From NCBI GenBank assembly GCA_900208305.1, contig OAPG01000018.1, positions 186,001 through 250,000 on the forward strand: a DNA stretch of 64,000 nucleotides, read 5' to 3'. The notes under the pieces are model-generated. The model was not told where the DNA came from and did not search any database. It saw nothing but the letters and a program-made list of their open reading frames with translations. Source of the DNA: Melanopsichium pennsylvanicum (Eukaryota > Basidiomycota > Ustilaginomycetes > Ustilaginales). This document shows, in pieces, positions 41,053-50,715 of the stretch (positions are counted from its first letter, which is position 1; the number at the start of each line of letters is the position of its first letter). Made by a program: the position numbers and the translations under genes.

Positions 41053-42478
41053 ATGCACGCTTCAGTCGATGTTCCCCGACTTTTTGTGGAAAGCTCTGAC
41101 TTAGCCCCCCGCATAAACGACTCTTTGTTCGCTCGCTGGTTGCTGGTTGTTGTGATATTCAGCCGTCACAAAGGCGTGCTGCTCACACATCCGCAATCCG
41201 ATACCGGTCTAAACATGGCATACAAAGCTTTGCCATGTACAATATTTGGGCAGTTTGATTCGGCAGATCGCGTGACAATGCCAACCGATCTCTTTTGTGT
41301 ACCTACTCTTGGAAAGCTTGGAATGCAATTGAATCAGAAGAGCTTACGAACTTGTCACCTACTTGCTATCTTGCTGCGTCATGTGATGCCAACGCTGCAC
41401 TTTATCTTCCCCGCAATATCCGTTAATCGCAAAAGAATTAATTATCATCGTTCTACAGAGAAGCACAGGCATGAACCAGTGCCTCTGATTCATTTCGTCA
41501 AGTCACGTTACTGTATGCATGTCGTTCCACACCAAACAAAGGAAAGAGGGGGAGGAGTGAGGATGCGGCATTGGTACCTCGATAGCAGGGAAAAGCGATG
41601 AATTCATGCAATTTCTTACGAAATCGTCGGACTTTGCGGTGGTCCGATCATGACTTTATTTCTCCTCCCCCGCCTCATTCACGGGCAGTCGAATTCGCAG
41701 ACGCTGCAGTCCGCTTTCAACAGAGAAAAAAAAAAACAAAAAAAAAAACAAGTGTCAGATGCGATGCTGATTCGACTACCATTGTCGCCAAATCGGTTCA
41801 TCGGGAGACATGAAACTTTATTTGGTTTCCGATCGATTCCTTGTTCAACTGCCGAGAGAATGTGTCTCGAGTCAAAAAAAATAATTAAATAAAAAACAAA
41901 AAAAGGTAAGAGGTAGGATGGCTCTTTCGTGTCGCCTGACATCGCTGACCCTTGTTCCGCCATAGCTTGTCATGCTCAACCGTCTCAGACAAGCTGATTC
42001 ACGTTCTGCAACTGCTTCGACACGTGGCGTGTGCGCAGGGTGGTTTTGAGTCATCATTCCATTATACAAGTTACTGTCCTTCAATTACACTGTTCGCAAC
42101 AGAGTCTCCTTGCTCTCTCTATCTCTCGCCGACCGTCACATACTGTTCATGTTCCACGTTCAGTCATGAATCGAAGATACTCCGTTCACCTTCTCCCACC
42201 ATGATGACTAGGCATGTGATAGTGAATGACTTTTTTCCCAGCTGCTAAATCACATTCACTCTTCGTTCTTCAGGTTGGTGTGTATGCTGTGGCATCGGAT
42301 GAGAGGTTCGAGCAGCCCATCAGAACAAAGCATTGACCACGAGCAGCAGAGACTCTGCTATCACTTGACAAATTCCCCAGCAGCACTACATGTCATCAAC
42401 ACCATCGCAACTCACCACCACCAACAACAGATTGCAAATCACCACGAGCGAGAAAGATCAAGTTGAACAAAACCAATC

Positions 42479-43502
42479 ATGACTTCGCCCAGCAAATCCC
42501 AGTCTAGTGTTCCGCCCAAGGTAAGCATAAAAAATGTCCACTTGATATACTGTAAATTCGCGATTGAAAGCAGAAGCATGCTACTGAACTATCGCTTTGT
42601 GGAACAAATCGAATGGTGGTGTGATAATAATCAGCCGCCCGGACATGACCAGCAACCCGGTTGGAAGCGCTTGTCGGACACCTCGCGTCGATTCATCAAG
42701 AGGGATCCCCAGCTGCTGCCTTTGGCTGCTATGTAAGTTGCTCCCCTCCAGCCTAAAATATGGCCTAGCAGAACGAAGACGTGACGTGCGATGTTGGTAC
42801 TGATAGCCATCTGGTTCTCGATTATTGTTACCAATTCTCGGATGTACTTCTGTTTTTGATGCACCTCAAAATGGTCTCTCGACTCCTATAGCAGTGAGTT
42901 AGAATCCTAACAGAGCACGCGACGAACGTAGACCGACTATGTACTGATCAAAGACATTCATCCTTTTATTTCGCTTGATTATGTCAGCACTTGGCACCGT
43001 TGGGCTGTTCTACTACTTCCAAGGATACAAAATTCGCGATGTGGCCAAGAGCGAAGCCGCCTCTTCGCGCCAAAGCGAAACCAATCCTTCCGGTACTGGT
43101 TGCGCTACCCGCACCGCCACCGCCAAAGACCCCAACATCCCTAGCATTCGCACCAAACTCCCCTCCCAAACGTCAAAGTACCACAACGAACCCGAACATA
43201 CCGAGAACCTAGAAAACCGTCCCACCGGTGGATTAGCTTCATATCTCGACGCTCCTTTGAGCAAGAAGTACAGAGATGATCTGGACAACATGCCCGTGAG
43301 AGCGGAGGAAGACGTGATTGGTAGGACAATCAAGCAAGCTGCCAGGATCGATCGGAAGAGGAAGGATGGCGACTGTGAAGATAGGTTCAAGCAGCAGCAG
43401 CATGATGTGGTCAAGGGACGAAAAGAGAGGGAGGTCGGGGATGAGCCGGCAAGGAAAAAGAATCACTTGAGCGATGTGCACGGACGTAAGTGTACCATGT
43501 AA
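42479..43502 (+). CDS. Small single-span membrane protein, multi-exon, reading frame not fully resolved
   Basis: I do not recognise the family. The ATG at 42479 starts MTSPSKSQSSVPPK, ending at a GTAAGC donor; intron 42521-42634 ends at AATCAG; exon 2 (42635-42732) encodes PPGHDQQPGW and RFIKRDPQLLPLAA, then AT|GTAAGT. The third exon, opening at 42988 after ATGTCAG, contains a clear long frame: hydrophobic LGTVGLFYYFQGYKIRD, then a polar Arg/Lys/Glu-rich tail with RPTGGLASYLDAPLSKKYRD, stop at 43500-43502. RDP..LPL followed by a span suggests a small inner-mitochondrial membrane protein (inference). The simple exon 2 to exon 3 join leaves the frame wrong by two bases; see the findings. Alternatively translation begins at the ATG at 42981 (MSALGTVG). 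Convergent with AIM19. Intron 1 is divisible by three and has no in-frame stop. Confidence 0.5.
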
Positions 43503-43760
43503 GTCGCCTCGCGGAATTGAATTCAGAGTGTGGTCCAGGCCGCTTCAAGGTTGCATCGCTTTCCGAATCGAGGCGGCGTTTTCTGTCAATCCATGGCTGT
43601 GATCCATATGCGAGGCTGATTCCGGAAATGCCAAGAAAAGTGGGATCCACAGCTCGAAATCATCTTGTGTGCCGGTCAGGCAATATTCTTTACGATATGC
43701 GAGACGTTCGGCAAGATGCACTCTGTGAGATTGGAGCGGGTGCGGAATAAAGGCGATGCT

Positions 43761-44606
43761 TTATGGATTAATCGTTCCTGAGTCGGCGCCACCCTGGCGA
43801 TGAAGGAAAGCGGCCGTTCTCGCGCTGTCGTTGTTGCGGCAAGACTTGAGATTCTGGGCGGCTTCAACTTGGATCGCTTCAACATCTCTTGCTGCAACAG
43901 CTTGAGGTTCATCATCTCTCTTTGCAAAGATACTGGTAGGAACACTTTCGCTGCTAGTTTTACCGACTCTGTTGAATGAAATGAGCTTGGATCTTGATGT
44001 ACTCTGCGCATGCTGGCTAGCCAAAGATGGGATGGCACCTTTCCAGCTTGTGCGATCGAAATAGTGACTTCCATGTACACCCAAACCCAGCGTCAGCACA
44101 CCGACGCTCAGCGATGCTGCAAGAGGGTTTCTCGCGAGCTGCTTGAGACTAGGCAATGTCTTGAAGAGTAGGTACGTCAAACTCCAAGCCGACACCACTC
44201 CGCTTCCATTCAGACTATCACCTCGATCAATAATGTAGCCACCTGTACCGAATGCTGCTGCAAAGAATGCCAATTGCCAGAATGGGGGGAGGGCTCTCAC
44301 ACTTGCTTGTACTTGTGCCGACTTTTGTGTCTGGGCATTGGCGATGAATCGTGCGATAACCGAGTTTCTGGGAGCTCCAGCAGATGAGGAGGCGAGCGAT
44401 TCGAGCTTCTGCTGCCGATAAAGTTTTGCGGCAGCTTCAGCAGCGGCTTGGGCAGGTGTAGCAAAGCCGAAAGGAGTGCTGAGGGCAAAGAGCGTGGCCA
44501 GGGCGTACGAGGCGTTGGGGGTCTGAGCGTAAGAACCGAGGGATCGGACAGTGTTCTGGATCCAACCGTCTCTGTTTACGAGCAAATCTGATTGAATTGC
44601 TTGCAT
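43761..44606 (-). CDS. AIM19: AIM19-like mitochondrial membrane protein
   Basis: 281 aa from the ATG at 44606 (MQAIQSDLLVNRDGW); the longer frame upstream is not conserved-looking. The core has four hydrophobic segments: SYALATLFALSTPFGFATP, LPPFWQLAFFAAAFGTGGYI leading to DRGDSLNGSGVVSAWSLTYL, and NPLAASLSVGVLTLGLGVHG. The pattern GGYI.DRGD.LNG.G...AW...YL resembles Aim19, a yeast mitochondrial protein of unknown molecular role. It is longer than yeast Aim19 (about 157 aa by memory), due mainly to an Ala/Gln-rich loop (about 65-110) and a Ser/Ala-rich C-terminal tail. If the family call is wrong it is still a small multi-span membrane protein. Convergent with the small gene at 42479 (258 bp between stops). 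Confidence 0.62.
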   Translation of the reverse strand: MQAIQSDLLVNRDGWIQNTVRSLGSYAQTPNASYALATLFALSTPFGFATPAQAAAEAAAKLYRQQKLESLASSSAGAPRNSVIARFIANAQTQKSAQVQASVRALPPFWQLAFFAAAFGTGGYIIDRGDSLNGSGVVSAWSLTYLLFKTLPSLKQLARNPLAASLSVGVLTLGLGVHGSHYFDRTSWKGAIPSLASQHAQSTSRSKLISFNRVGKTSSESVPTSIFAKRDDEPQAVAARDVEAIQVEAAQNLKSCRNNDSARTAAFLHRQGGADSGTINP

Positions 44607-46437
44607 GTTTGTTGTCGATGCGATGCTGATCGCTGGTAAGTATGGAGACCAGCGATAGGAGGGCCTATTGGACAGACACAGGAAGCTCCAGACCCTCCAC
44701 CAGGATGTCCGACCCCCGAAAAAAAAAGTCGGTGATTGTGGTTTTCTGTGGTCTAACAATATCATTCATTCTTTTGGCACGCGTCAAGAGGAGTGACAAG
44801 AGACCAACAGACAAGACGATCTGAATCACAAATCTGAGACACTGTTCCAAGATCACACAATTTCTCTGAGAGTGGCTCGCCAGTGTCAGAAGCGTGCGTT
44901 TGGGCTTTTCACCTTTGTTGCCGTCCCGTCTCTTCCTGGGCAGCGATAACTTTCCCCTCGCACTCGATCGTTGTTAAAGCTTGGATAAGAGAGAAAAGGT
45001 GGGTACAACCATGCCTTTGTAAGGATCAGTTGTCGGCCCATCGGAGAAAAGGAGAGAAGAAAGGGGGCAGCGTCGCACTCCGAACAAACTAACCATTTGG
45101 AGAGTGAAGGAAAGCAGTCTGTATTCTGACACAATAGCAGTAATTTCAGCAAATTGGGATTGTTGTCGTCAAATAGTGATTTTGAAACTGCGACTGTGGG
45201 CTGCTGTCAGTGCGCATGCCACAGAGTGCAACACCGACGCAGGGTTACTAGAACGGAGCGGAGGGCTCATTCAGGTGGGCTCGAGAGGTGCGCCCATTCG
45301 CATCGAACTGCATTTCGATTCAACAAACTGTGCTCTGCCCTCATGGCTTGTGTTGTAAGAGTAGTACGACTCACTATGCTTGTTTTCCACAGCAGCAAAC
45401 TCGCAAATACAATTCCACACGCGTGTGTTGCCAAGCGAGTATTGTAGAAGGGGGTGGGGAATGTGGTAATTAGTAGCGAGTCACTAACTTAAGTCGAGTT
45501 TGACCACGATCAATAGCAATAATGTGATACCTATTCACTGAGGTAAGCGCTGCTCGCTGTGAAACTGTGACCGCAGCCAAGCCAGGCAGGCGTACATAGC
45601 AAAAAAGCAAATTGTTGATTGAGTTTGAAAATCATTTTCGAAAACAAAACAAAAAAAAAAAGTGACAGCTTCGAGGTTGAAACCAATTTCAAGCACTGCA
45701 GGTTTAGTGTTACATATTTTGTAAATAAGTATTAGCTGGCTCAAGCGCGTCGAATTGAATTTGGAATGCACATCCGATTGTCAGAGGAGAAAACTCGCGA
45801 AACCAAAATGATGGACGAGGGGTTCAAGGGGTTCCGTTGTCAGTCTCACCAATGCTCTGCATTGCTCTGCTGTGCTCATGTGCTTGTACGCTGGCTGGAA
45901 CCCTCTTTTTCTCGTTTGTGCTTTGTCTCTGCCTCCTTTGTCCTTCGTCCTCTCCTGCTCCTGGCTTGAACTCATCTAGGTGTTGGTCAAGTTCCTGCTC
46001 TTGGCTTCACACCATCCTCCTCTGCTCCTCATCACCCTACGTCGCCGCTTATTTCGAAATCACGCTGTGGCTCAAACTTATCAGCGCATCTCATCTGCGG
46101 TGGTATCGTCACCTTCAACACACCAGCCCGGACACGTTGTATCACACAACCCTTTTTGGCTTAGCCTGCAAGACTCAGCATACATATAGCAACTTTCTGC
46201 GACATTCGCACTAACCCTCGACAACTTGGATCCCACCCCATTCTATCGCTGAATCTGTCCTCATCCTCTTCCTCTTCCCGTTTCTTATACACGCCAACGC
46301 ATTGGTTCTCTCTCCCAACAGTGACGCTTAAACACTAGCTCTAGGCTCTTCAGCCTCATCTCAACTGCGTGCGCACTCGTAGCGCCTCGCTTTCTTCCCA
46401 CATTCCCTCCCTCCTTCCCACACTGCACATCGCCACC
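44607..46437. promoter_or_regulatory. Divergent region between AIM19 and the chitin synthase gene
   Basis: 1.83 kb. An A run lies at 45650-45661; the 250 bp before the chitin synthase ATG is C/T-rich (CTCTTCCTCTTCCC), leader-like, and a CTCTCCCAACAG acceptor-like sequence ends at 46320, so a 5' UTR intron is possible. No ORF supported. Confidence 0.4.
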
Positions 46438-49400
46438 ATGTCTCTCAAGGGTGTCAACGACCCTTTTGCTACACCGCTCGAGACCCTCCATCACCAAGAT
46501 CCCCTCGCCTCTGAAACAGCCGGTCTCAAGGCTGACTACGACAAGCGTGCCTATGGTGAAGCCAACCCTGCCCTCTTCGGTACTTTGGAAAAGGACGACA
46601 TTGCCAACCGTCCCATCGATGCCGTCGAGGAAGTCCCTACTACGACTATTCGAAAGTGGTGGGTTCGTCTAACATGGCTCACCACGTGGTGGATACCCTC
46701 GTTCGCCCTCGCAAAGTGCGGCGGAATGAAGCGTCCCGACGTTCAGATGGCATGGCGTGAGAAATTCACCATCTGCTCCATCATCTTTTGGTTATGTGCC
46801 ATAATTCTCTTCTACATTATCGCTTTTGGCCGTCTCCTCTGTCCCGATTATGACAAGGCGTGGAACGAGAGCCAGCTCTCTCAGCATGCAGGTCAGAGCG
46901 ACTACTACGCTGCTGTCCGTGGTACCGTCTACGATTTCTCCAAGTTCTACAAGGGCGACCACTCCGATATCACCAATTTGGAGACCAGCTCTGACCTCAT
47001 GCTTGAACTTGCCGGTCAGGATCTCACAGAGTACTTTCCCGTCCCACTCACCGTCGGATGCCAGACTTTGGTCACGGACACCTCACTTGCCCTCACGCCC
47101 ACCGCCAACAATACCGCTTCCATCTCCCAGGCTGTCCACACCTCTGGTCCTTTGCAGAGCGATGCTTCTTCCAAGCTATACGACATCAACTGGTATCCCG
47201 ACCGTTTCTTGCCTTTTGTTAAGAAGTTGAGAAAGGGCTACTACGTCTACTCGAAAAAGACCATTGCAACCCAAGGCGAGTGGAAGTACTGGGCTATCAT
47301 CAACAGCAAGGTCTACGATATCTCTGATTATCTCAACACCGTCTCCACCTACTCATCCAACACTGCATACGATTTCCTCGACTCGAGCATCACCTCGCTC
47401 TTCAAGCAGCAAGCCGGTGGAGATATCACTAGCGATTTCAATGACGCCATGAGTCAGTTCAACGAGACCTACCGCGGTGCCACCCAGGCTTGTCTCGACA
47501 ACGTGTTCTACGTCGGAAAGACCGATTTTCGCAACACGCCGCGTTGCGAGGTGCAAAATTACCTCTTGCTCGCTTTCTCGGTGCTTCTTGTCACCACCGT
47601 GCTGGCCAAGTTCATTGCAGCGCTCCAGCTCGGCACCAAGCGCAACCCCGAACAACAGGACAAGTTTGTCATCTGTCAGGTGCCCTGTTACACCGAAGGC
47701 GAAGAAGAGTTGCGAAAGACCATCGACTCGCTTGCTGGTCTCGAGTACGACGACAAGCGCAAGCTGCTCTTCCTCATTTGTGACGGGATGATTGTCGGTA
47801 GCGGCAACGACCGATCCACGCCACGCCTCGTGCTCGACATCTTGGGCGTCGACCCTAAGATCGACCCAGAGCCGCTCATGTTCAAGTCGGTCGCCGAAGG
47901 ATCCAAGCAACTCAACTACGCCAAAGTCTACTCGGGCCTTTACGAATTCGAGGGTCATGTCGTGCCCTACATCGTCGTCGTCAAGGTCGGCCGCCCGAGC
48001 GAGCGTTCGCGCCCCGGTAACCGTGGTAAGCGTGATTCGCAGATCCTACTCATGCGCTACCTCAACCGAGTCCACTTTGACGCTCCCATGTTCCCTCTTG
48101 AGCTCGAGATTTATCACCAGATGAAGAACGTCATCGGTATCGATCCTGCTTTTTATGAGTACATCCTCATGGTCGATGCGGACACGCGCGTCGAGGCCGA
48201 CGGCCTCAACAGATTGGTCGCCAACTGTGCCGACGATTCCAGGATCATTGCCATCTGTGGAGAGACGACGCTGGACAATGCCGAAGGCTCGTGGTGGACC
48301 ATGATTCAGGTGTACGAATACTATATTTCGCATCATCTCGCCAAGGCATTCGAATCGCTCTTTGGCAGTGTCACGTGTCTTCCAGGTTGTTTCTCGCTCT
48401 ATCGTATCCGAAGCTCGGACAAGGGTCGTCCGCTCTTCATCTCGAACCGCATCATCGATGACTACTCGGAGAACCGCGTCGACACTTTACACAAGAAGAA
48501 TTTGCTGCATCTTGGTGAAGATCGATACCTGACCACGCTCGTGCTCAAGAATTTCCCTGCCTTCAGAACCAAGTTTGTCGCCGACGCCAAGGCCTTGACT
48601 AGCGCGCCCGAAGAGTTTGGAGTTTTGCTCTCGCAGCGTCGTCGATGGATCAACTCGACTGTGCACAACTTGGCTGAGCTGGTGCTCATGCCCGAGCTGT
48701 GTGGGTTCTGCTTGTTCTCGATGCGTTTCATCGTGTTTATCGACCTTCTCGGCACCATCATCCTGCCCGCCACCGCTGTGTACCTCGTCTACCTCATCGT
48801 CACGGTAGCCACCAAGACGGCAGCCATCCCATATATTTCGATTGCCATGATCGCAGCTGTCTATGGTCTGCAAGCATTCCTGTTCCTGCTCAAGCGACAG
48901 TGGCAGTACATTGGTTGGCTCATCATTTACATCCTGGCGTACCCGGTGTTCTCCTTCTTTCTACCTCTCTACTCGTTCTGGCACATGGACGACTTCTCGT
49001 GGGGTAACACTCGTATCGTGGTCGGCGAGAAGGGCAACAAGAAGATTATTGCGGGCACCGACGACGAGCCGTACGACGACACGATGATCCCGGTCAAGCG
49101 CTTCAGCGAGTACCAGCGTGAAGTTTGGGAGGAAGGAGCAGCGCCTTCCATCCGATCTGGCATGACCGGAGCAAGTGGACCGTTTGGCAACTCGCAGGCC
49201 ATCCTCCACAGTGGTCCTCCTAGCCTTTATAGAGCTGGTAGTCCATACGGCGGCAGCATGGCTGGATCTGATTACGGTCAAGGCTCGGGTGACTACTACC
49301 AGAACACCAACGTCATCCAGAAACCAGTGCACTCCCGCCAAGCATCGGCAGCAGCGCTCTCGCAGATGGGCTCCCAGGCGCCGTCTATGGTGTTTGGTGG

Positions 49401-49974
49401 CACACCTTCCGTGTATGGAATGCCCGGAGCCATGGGATCAATGTACGGCATGCCCGGATCTTCGGCAAGCATGTATGGCATGCCCCAGATGATGCCCAAT
49501 ACTACGGCGAGCATGTACGGTATGCCGTACCCTATGCTACCCAATCCTCTGGCTGGATCGCATTCCACGGTTGGAAGCGATATTGGTATGGCGATGCCCG
49601 CCTCTGTTTCTCAGCAGAATACTGGCAATGGAGGGAGCAACATTTGGGCCCAGCCCAGCTCGCCTTCTTCACCACCAGCCGCCGGTGCGGCTGCTAGACC
49701 AGCGTCGACATATTCTGCCTTGAATTTGAGAGGCAATCCATTCGCACCGGCTCCGCGCAGTTTGACGGTTAACGATGCGATGGATCCGACGGATGGAGAG
49801 ATCAAGGAAGCGGTGCAGACATATCTGGCCAACCAGGCGAGTCTGATGAACGTGACCAAGAGGAGCGTTAGGGAGGCGTTAAGTCAGGCCTTCCCGAATG
49901 CAGATTTGAGCGGCAAGAAGGGTATGATCAACAAGGCGATTGACGAGACGCTTTCTGGTGGTGCTCAGGCTTGA
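46438..49974 (+). CDS. Chitin synthase with cytochrome b5-like and DEK-C domains (class V/VII-like, no myosin motor)
   Basis: 1178 aa from the ATG at 46438 (CCACCATGTC context); the open frame upstream begins at GTG. It makes cell-wall chitin from UDP-GlcNAc at the plasma membrane or chitosomes. Order: N-terminal span near 110-130 (SIIFWLCAIILFYIIAFGRL), cytochrome b5-like segment (DYYAAVRGTVYDFSKFY, about 155), a second b5-like segment near 290 (WAIINSKVYDISDYL), a span, then the GT2 core (about 400-745) with VGRPSERSRPGNRGKRDSQ, MVDADTRVEADGLN, EDRYLTTLVLKNFP and QRRRWINSTVHNL. All catalytic motifs are intact. About four to five spans follow, then a Gly/Ser/Met-rich linker with several YGMP repeats, and a DEK-C domain at about 1117-1172. 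The core wording and the DEK-C end are of the class V lineage, but the myosin head normal in that class is absent from this frame and from the upstream gap. Confidence 0.93.
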   Translation: MSLKGVNDPFATPLETLHHQDPLASETAGLKADYDKRAYGEANPALFGTLEKDDIANRPIDAVEEVPTTTIRKWWVRLTWLTTWWIPSFALAKCGGMKRPDVQMAWREKFTICSIIFWLCAIILFYIIAFGRLLCPDYDKAWNESQLSQHAGQSDYYAAVRGTVYDFSKFYKGDHSDITNLETSSDLMLELAGQDLTEYFPVPLTVGCQTLVTDTSLALTPTANNTASISQAVHTSGPLQSDASSKLYDINWYPDRFLPFVKKLRKGYYVYSKKTIATQGEWKYWAIINSKVYDISDYLNTVSTYSSNTAYDFLDSSITSLFKQQAGGDITSDFNDAMSQFNETYRGATQACLDNVFYVGKTDFRNTPRCEVQNYLLLAFSVLLVTTVLAKFIAALQLGTKRNPEQQDKFVICQVPCYTEGEEELRKTIDSLAGLEYDDKRKLLFLICDGMIVGSGNDRSTPRLVLDILGVDPKIDPEPLMFKSVAEGSKQLNYAKVYSGLYEFEGHVVPYIVVVKVGRPSERSRPGNRGKRDSQILLMRYLNRVHFDAPMFPLELEIYHQMKNVIGIDPAFYEYILMVDADTRVEADGLNRLVANCADDSRIIAICGETTLDNAEGSWWTMIQVYEYYISHHLAKAFESLFGSVTCLPGCFSLYRIRSSDKGRPLFISNRIIDDYSENRVDTLHKKNLLHLGEDRYLTTLVLKNFPAFRTKFVADAKALTSAPEEFGVLLSQRRRWINSTVHNLAELVLMPELCGFCLFSMRFIVFIDLLGTIILPATAVYLVYLIVTVATKTAAIPYISIAMIAAVYGLQAFLFLLKRQWQYIGWLIIYILAYPVFSFFLPLYSFWHMDDFSWGNTRIVVGEKGNKKIIAGTDDEPYDDTMIPVKRFSEYQREVWEEGAAPSIRSGMTGASGPFGNSQAILHSGPPSLYRAGSPYGGSMAGSDYGQGSGDYYQNTNVIQKPVHSRQASAAALSQMGSQAPSMVFGGTPSVYGMPGAMGSMYGMPGSSASMYGMPQMMPNTTASMYGMPYPMLPNPLAGSHSTVGSDIGMAMPASVSQQNTGNGGSNIWAQPSSPSSPPAAGAAARPASTYSALNLRGNPFAPAPRSLTVNDAMDPTDGEIKEAVQTYLANQASLMNVTKRSVREALSQAFPNADLSGKKGMINKAIDETLSGGAQA

Positions 49975-50207
49975 GTCGCTTGCCATTGAGAACGGGGAGG
50001 TGCAGCAATAATCTTGCTTGTGGCCCTGGGATCCCGTCTCTGTTTTTACGATTGTGATTGTCGCTACACTCTTCTACACTTTGTCATTTTTTTTTCTCTT
50101 GCATTCTGATTTCACGTTTTATCTCAATGGACAATGTTTTTTTTTTGTTTGGTTCATATAGTGGAGCTTGTTTGGCATTGTGTGACGCATTTTGTGAGTG
50201 TCAAGCT

Positions 50208-50208
<1 letters not shown>

Positions 50209-50302
<94 letters not shown>

Positions 50303-50313
50303 GTGTGTGTGTC
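50209..50313. repeat. (GTGTAT)n hexanucleotide repeat, about 15 units
   Basis: A nearly perfect GTGTAT array flanked by plain GT runs on both sides, 235 bp past the chitin synthase stop. Confidence 0.95.
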
Positions 50314-50690
50314 TTGTGTTGCTGATTTTTCTCTGTGAATGGGTGTGCTATGCTTTGCGTGCGCTGGTTTTGGTGTTGTTGATGCGATCTGAGTAGAGAG
50401 GAGATCTTATCACGATCTGAATCTGGTATGCTGTGAGTTAGGTTACAGCACAATGCAATGGAGTTTGCTAGAAGATTCCACGCCCGAGAAGGTGCGATTT
50501 TTGCGGGCATTTTTTTAATGGGCTTTTAGGTTGGTGAAGAACATGACATGCCACGTCAACTTGGTGATGCGAATCACCATCATCATCATCATCATCATCC
50601 GCAACAGGTGTTACTGGGTTGACAGTATTTGGTTTAATGTAACGCTAATCCACTAATCAAATCTAGCGTCTGTACCAGAGAAGAAAGAAG

Positions 50691-50715
50691 AAAAAAAAAA
50701 AAAAAAAAAAAAAAA
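50691..50715. repeat. Poly(A) run, 25 bases
   Basis: An uninterrupted run of A, just past an AAGAAAGAAG lead-in. No target-site duplication or coding retroelement remains beside it. Confidence 0.9.

Larger units (their letters stand above)
38444..42478. other. Long gene-poor region with A-rich islands and simple repeats
   Basis: 4 kb between divergent starts. It holds a GA-rich tract at 39173-39199, a strongly A-rich island at 39248-39341, a long TC repeat at 40979-41047, A tracts at 41726-41750 and 41874-41905, and TACTGTA at 40405, 40517 and 41509. Open frames here start at TTG/GTG or are held open by the repeat. No gene supported. Confidence 0.5.

Noticed and set aside
40675..41601. 308-codon open frame on + spanning the TC repeat
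   Set aside because: Starts at TTG, held open by the Ser-Leu coding of the TC microsatellite; no domain or codon bias.
43517..43750. Possible fourth exon of the small gene (after AATTCAG)
   Set aside because: Open but without recognisable sequence, and it would end 10 bases from the AIM19 stop; kept only as an alternative.
50058..50510. Cys-Met or Thr-His repeat frames on both strands
   Set aside because: They are translations of the GTGTAT repeat in different frames, not genes.
50691..50715. Poly(A) as a retroelement tail
   Set aside because: No reverse transcriptase, SINE-like body or target-site duplication beside it.
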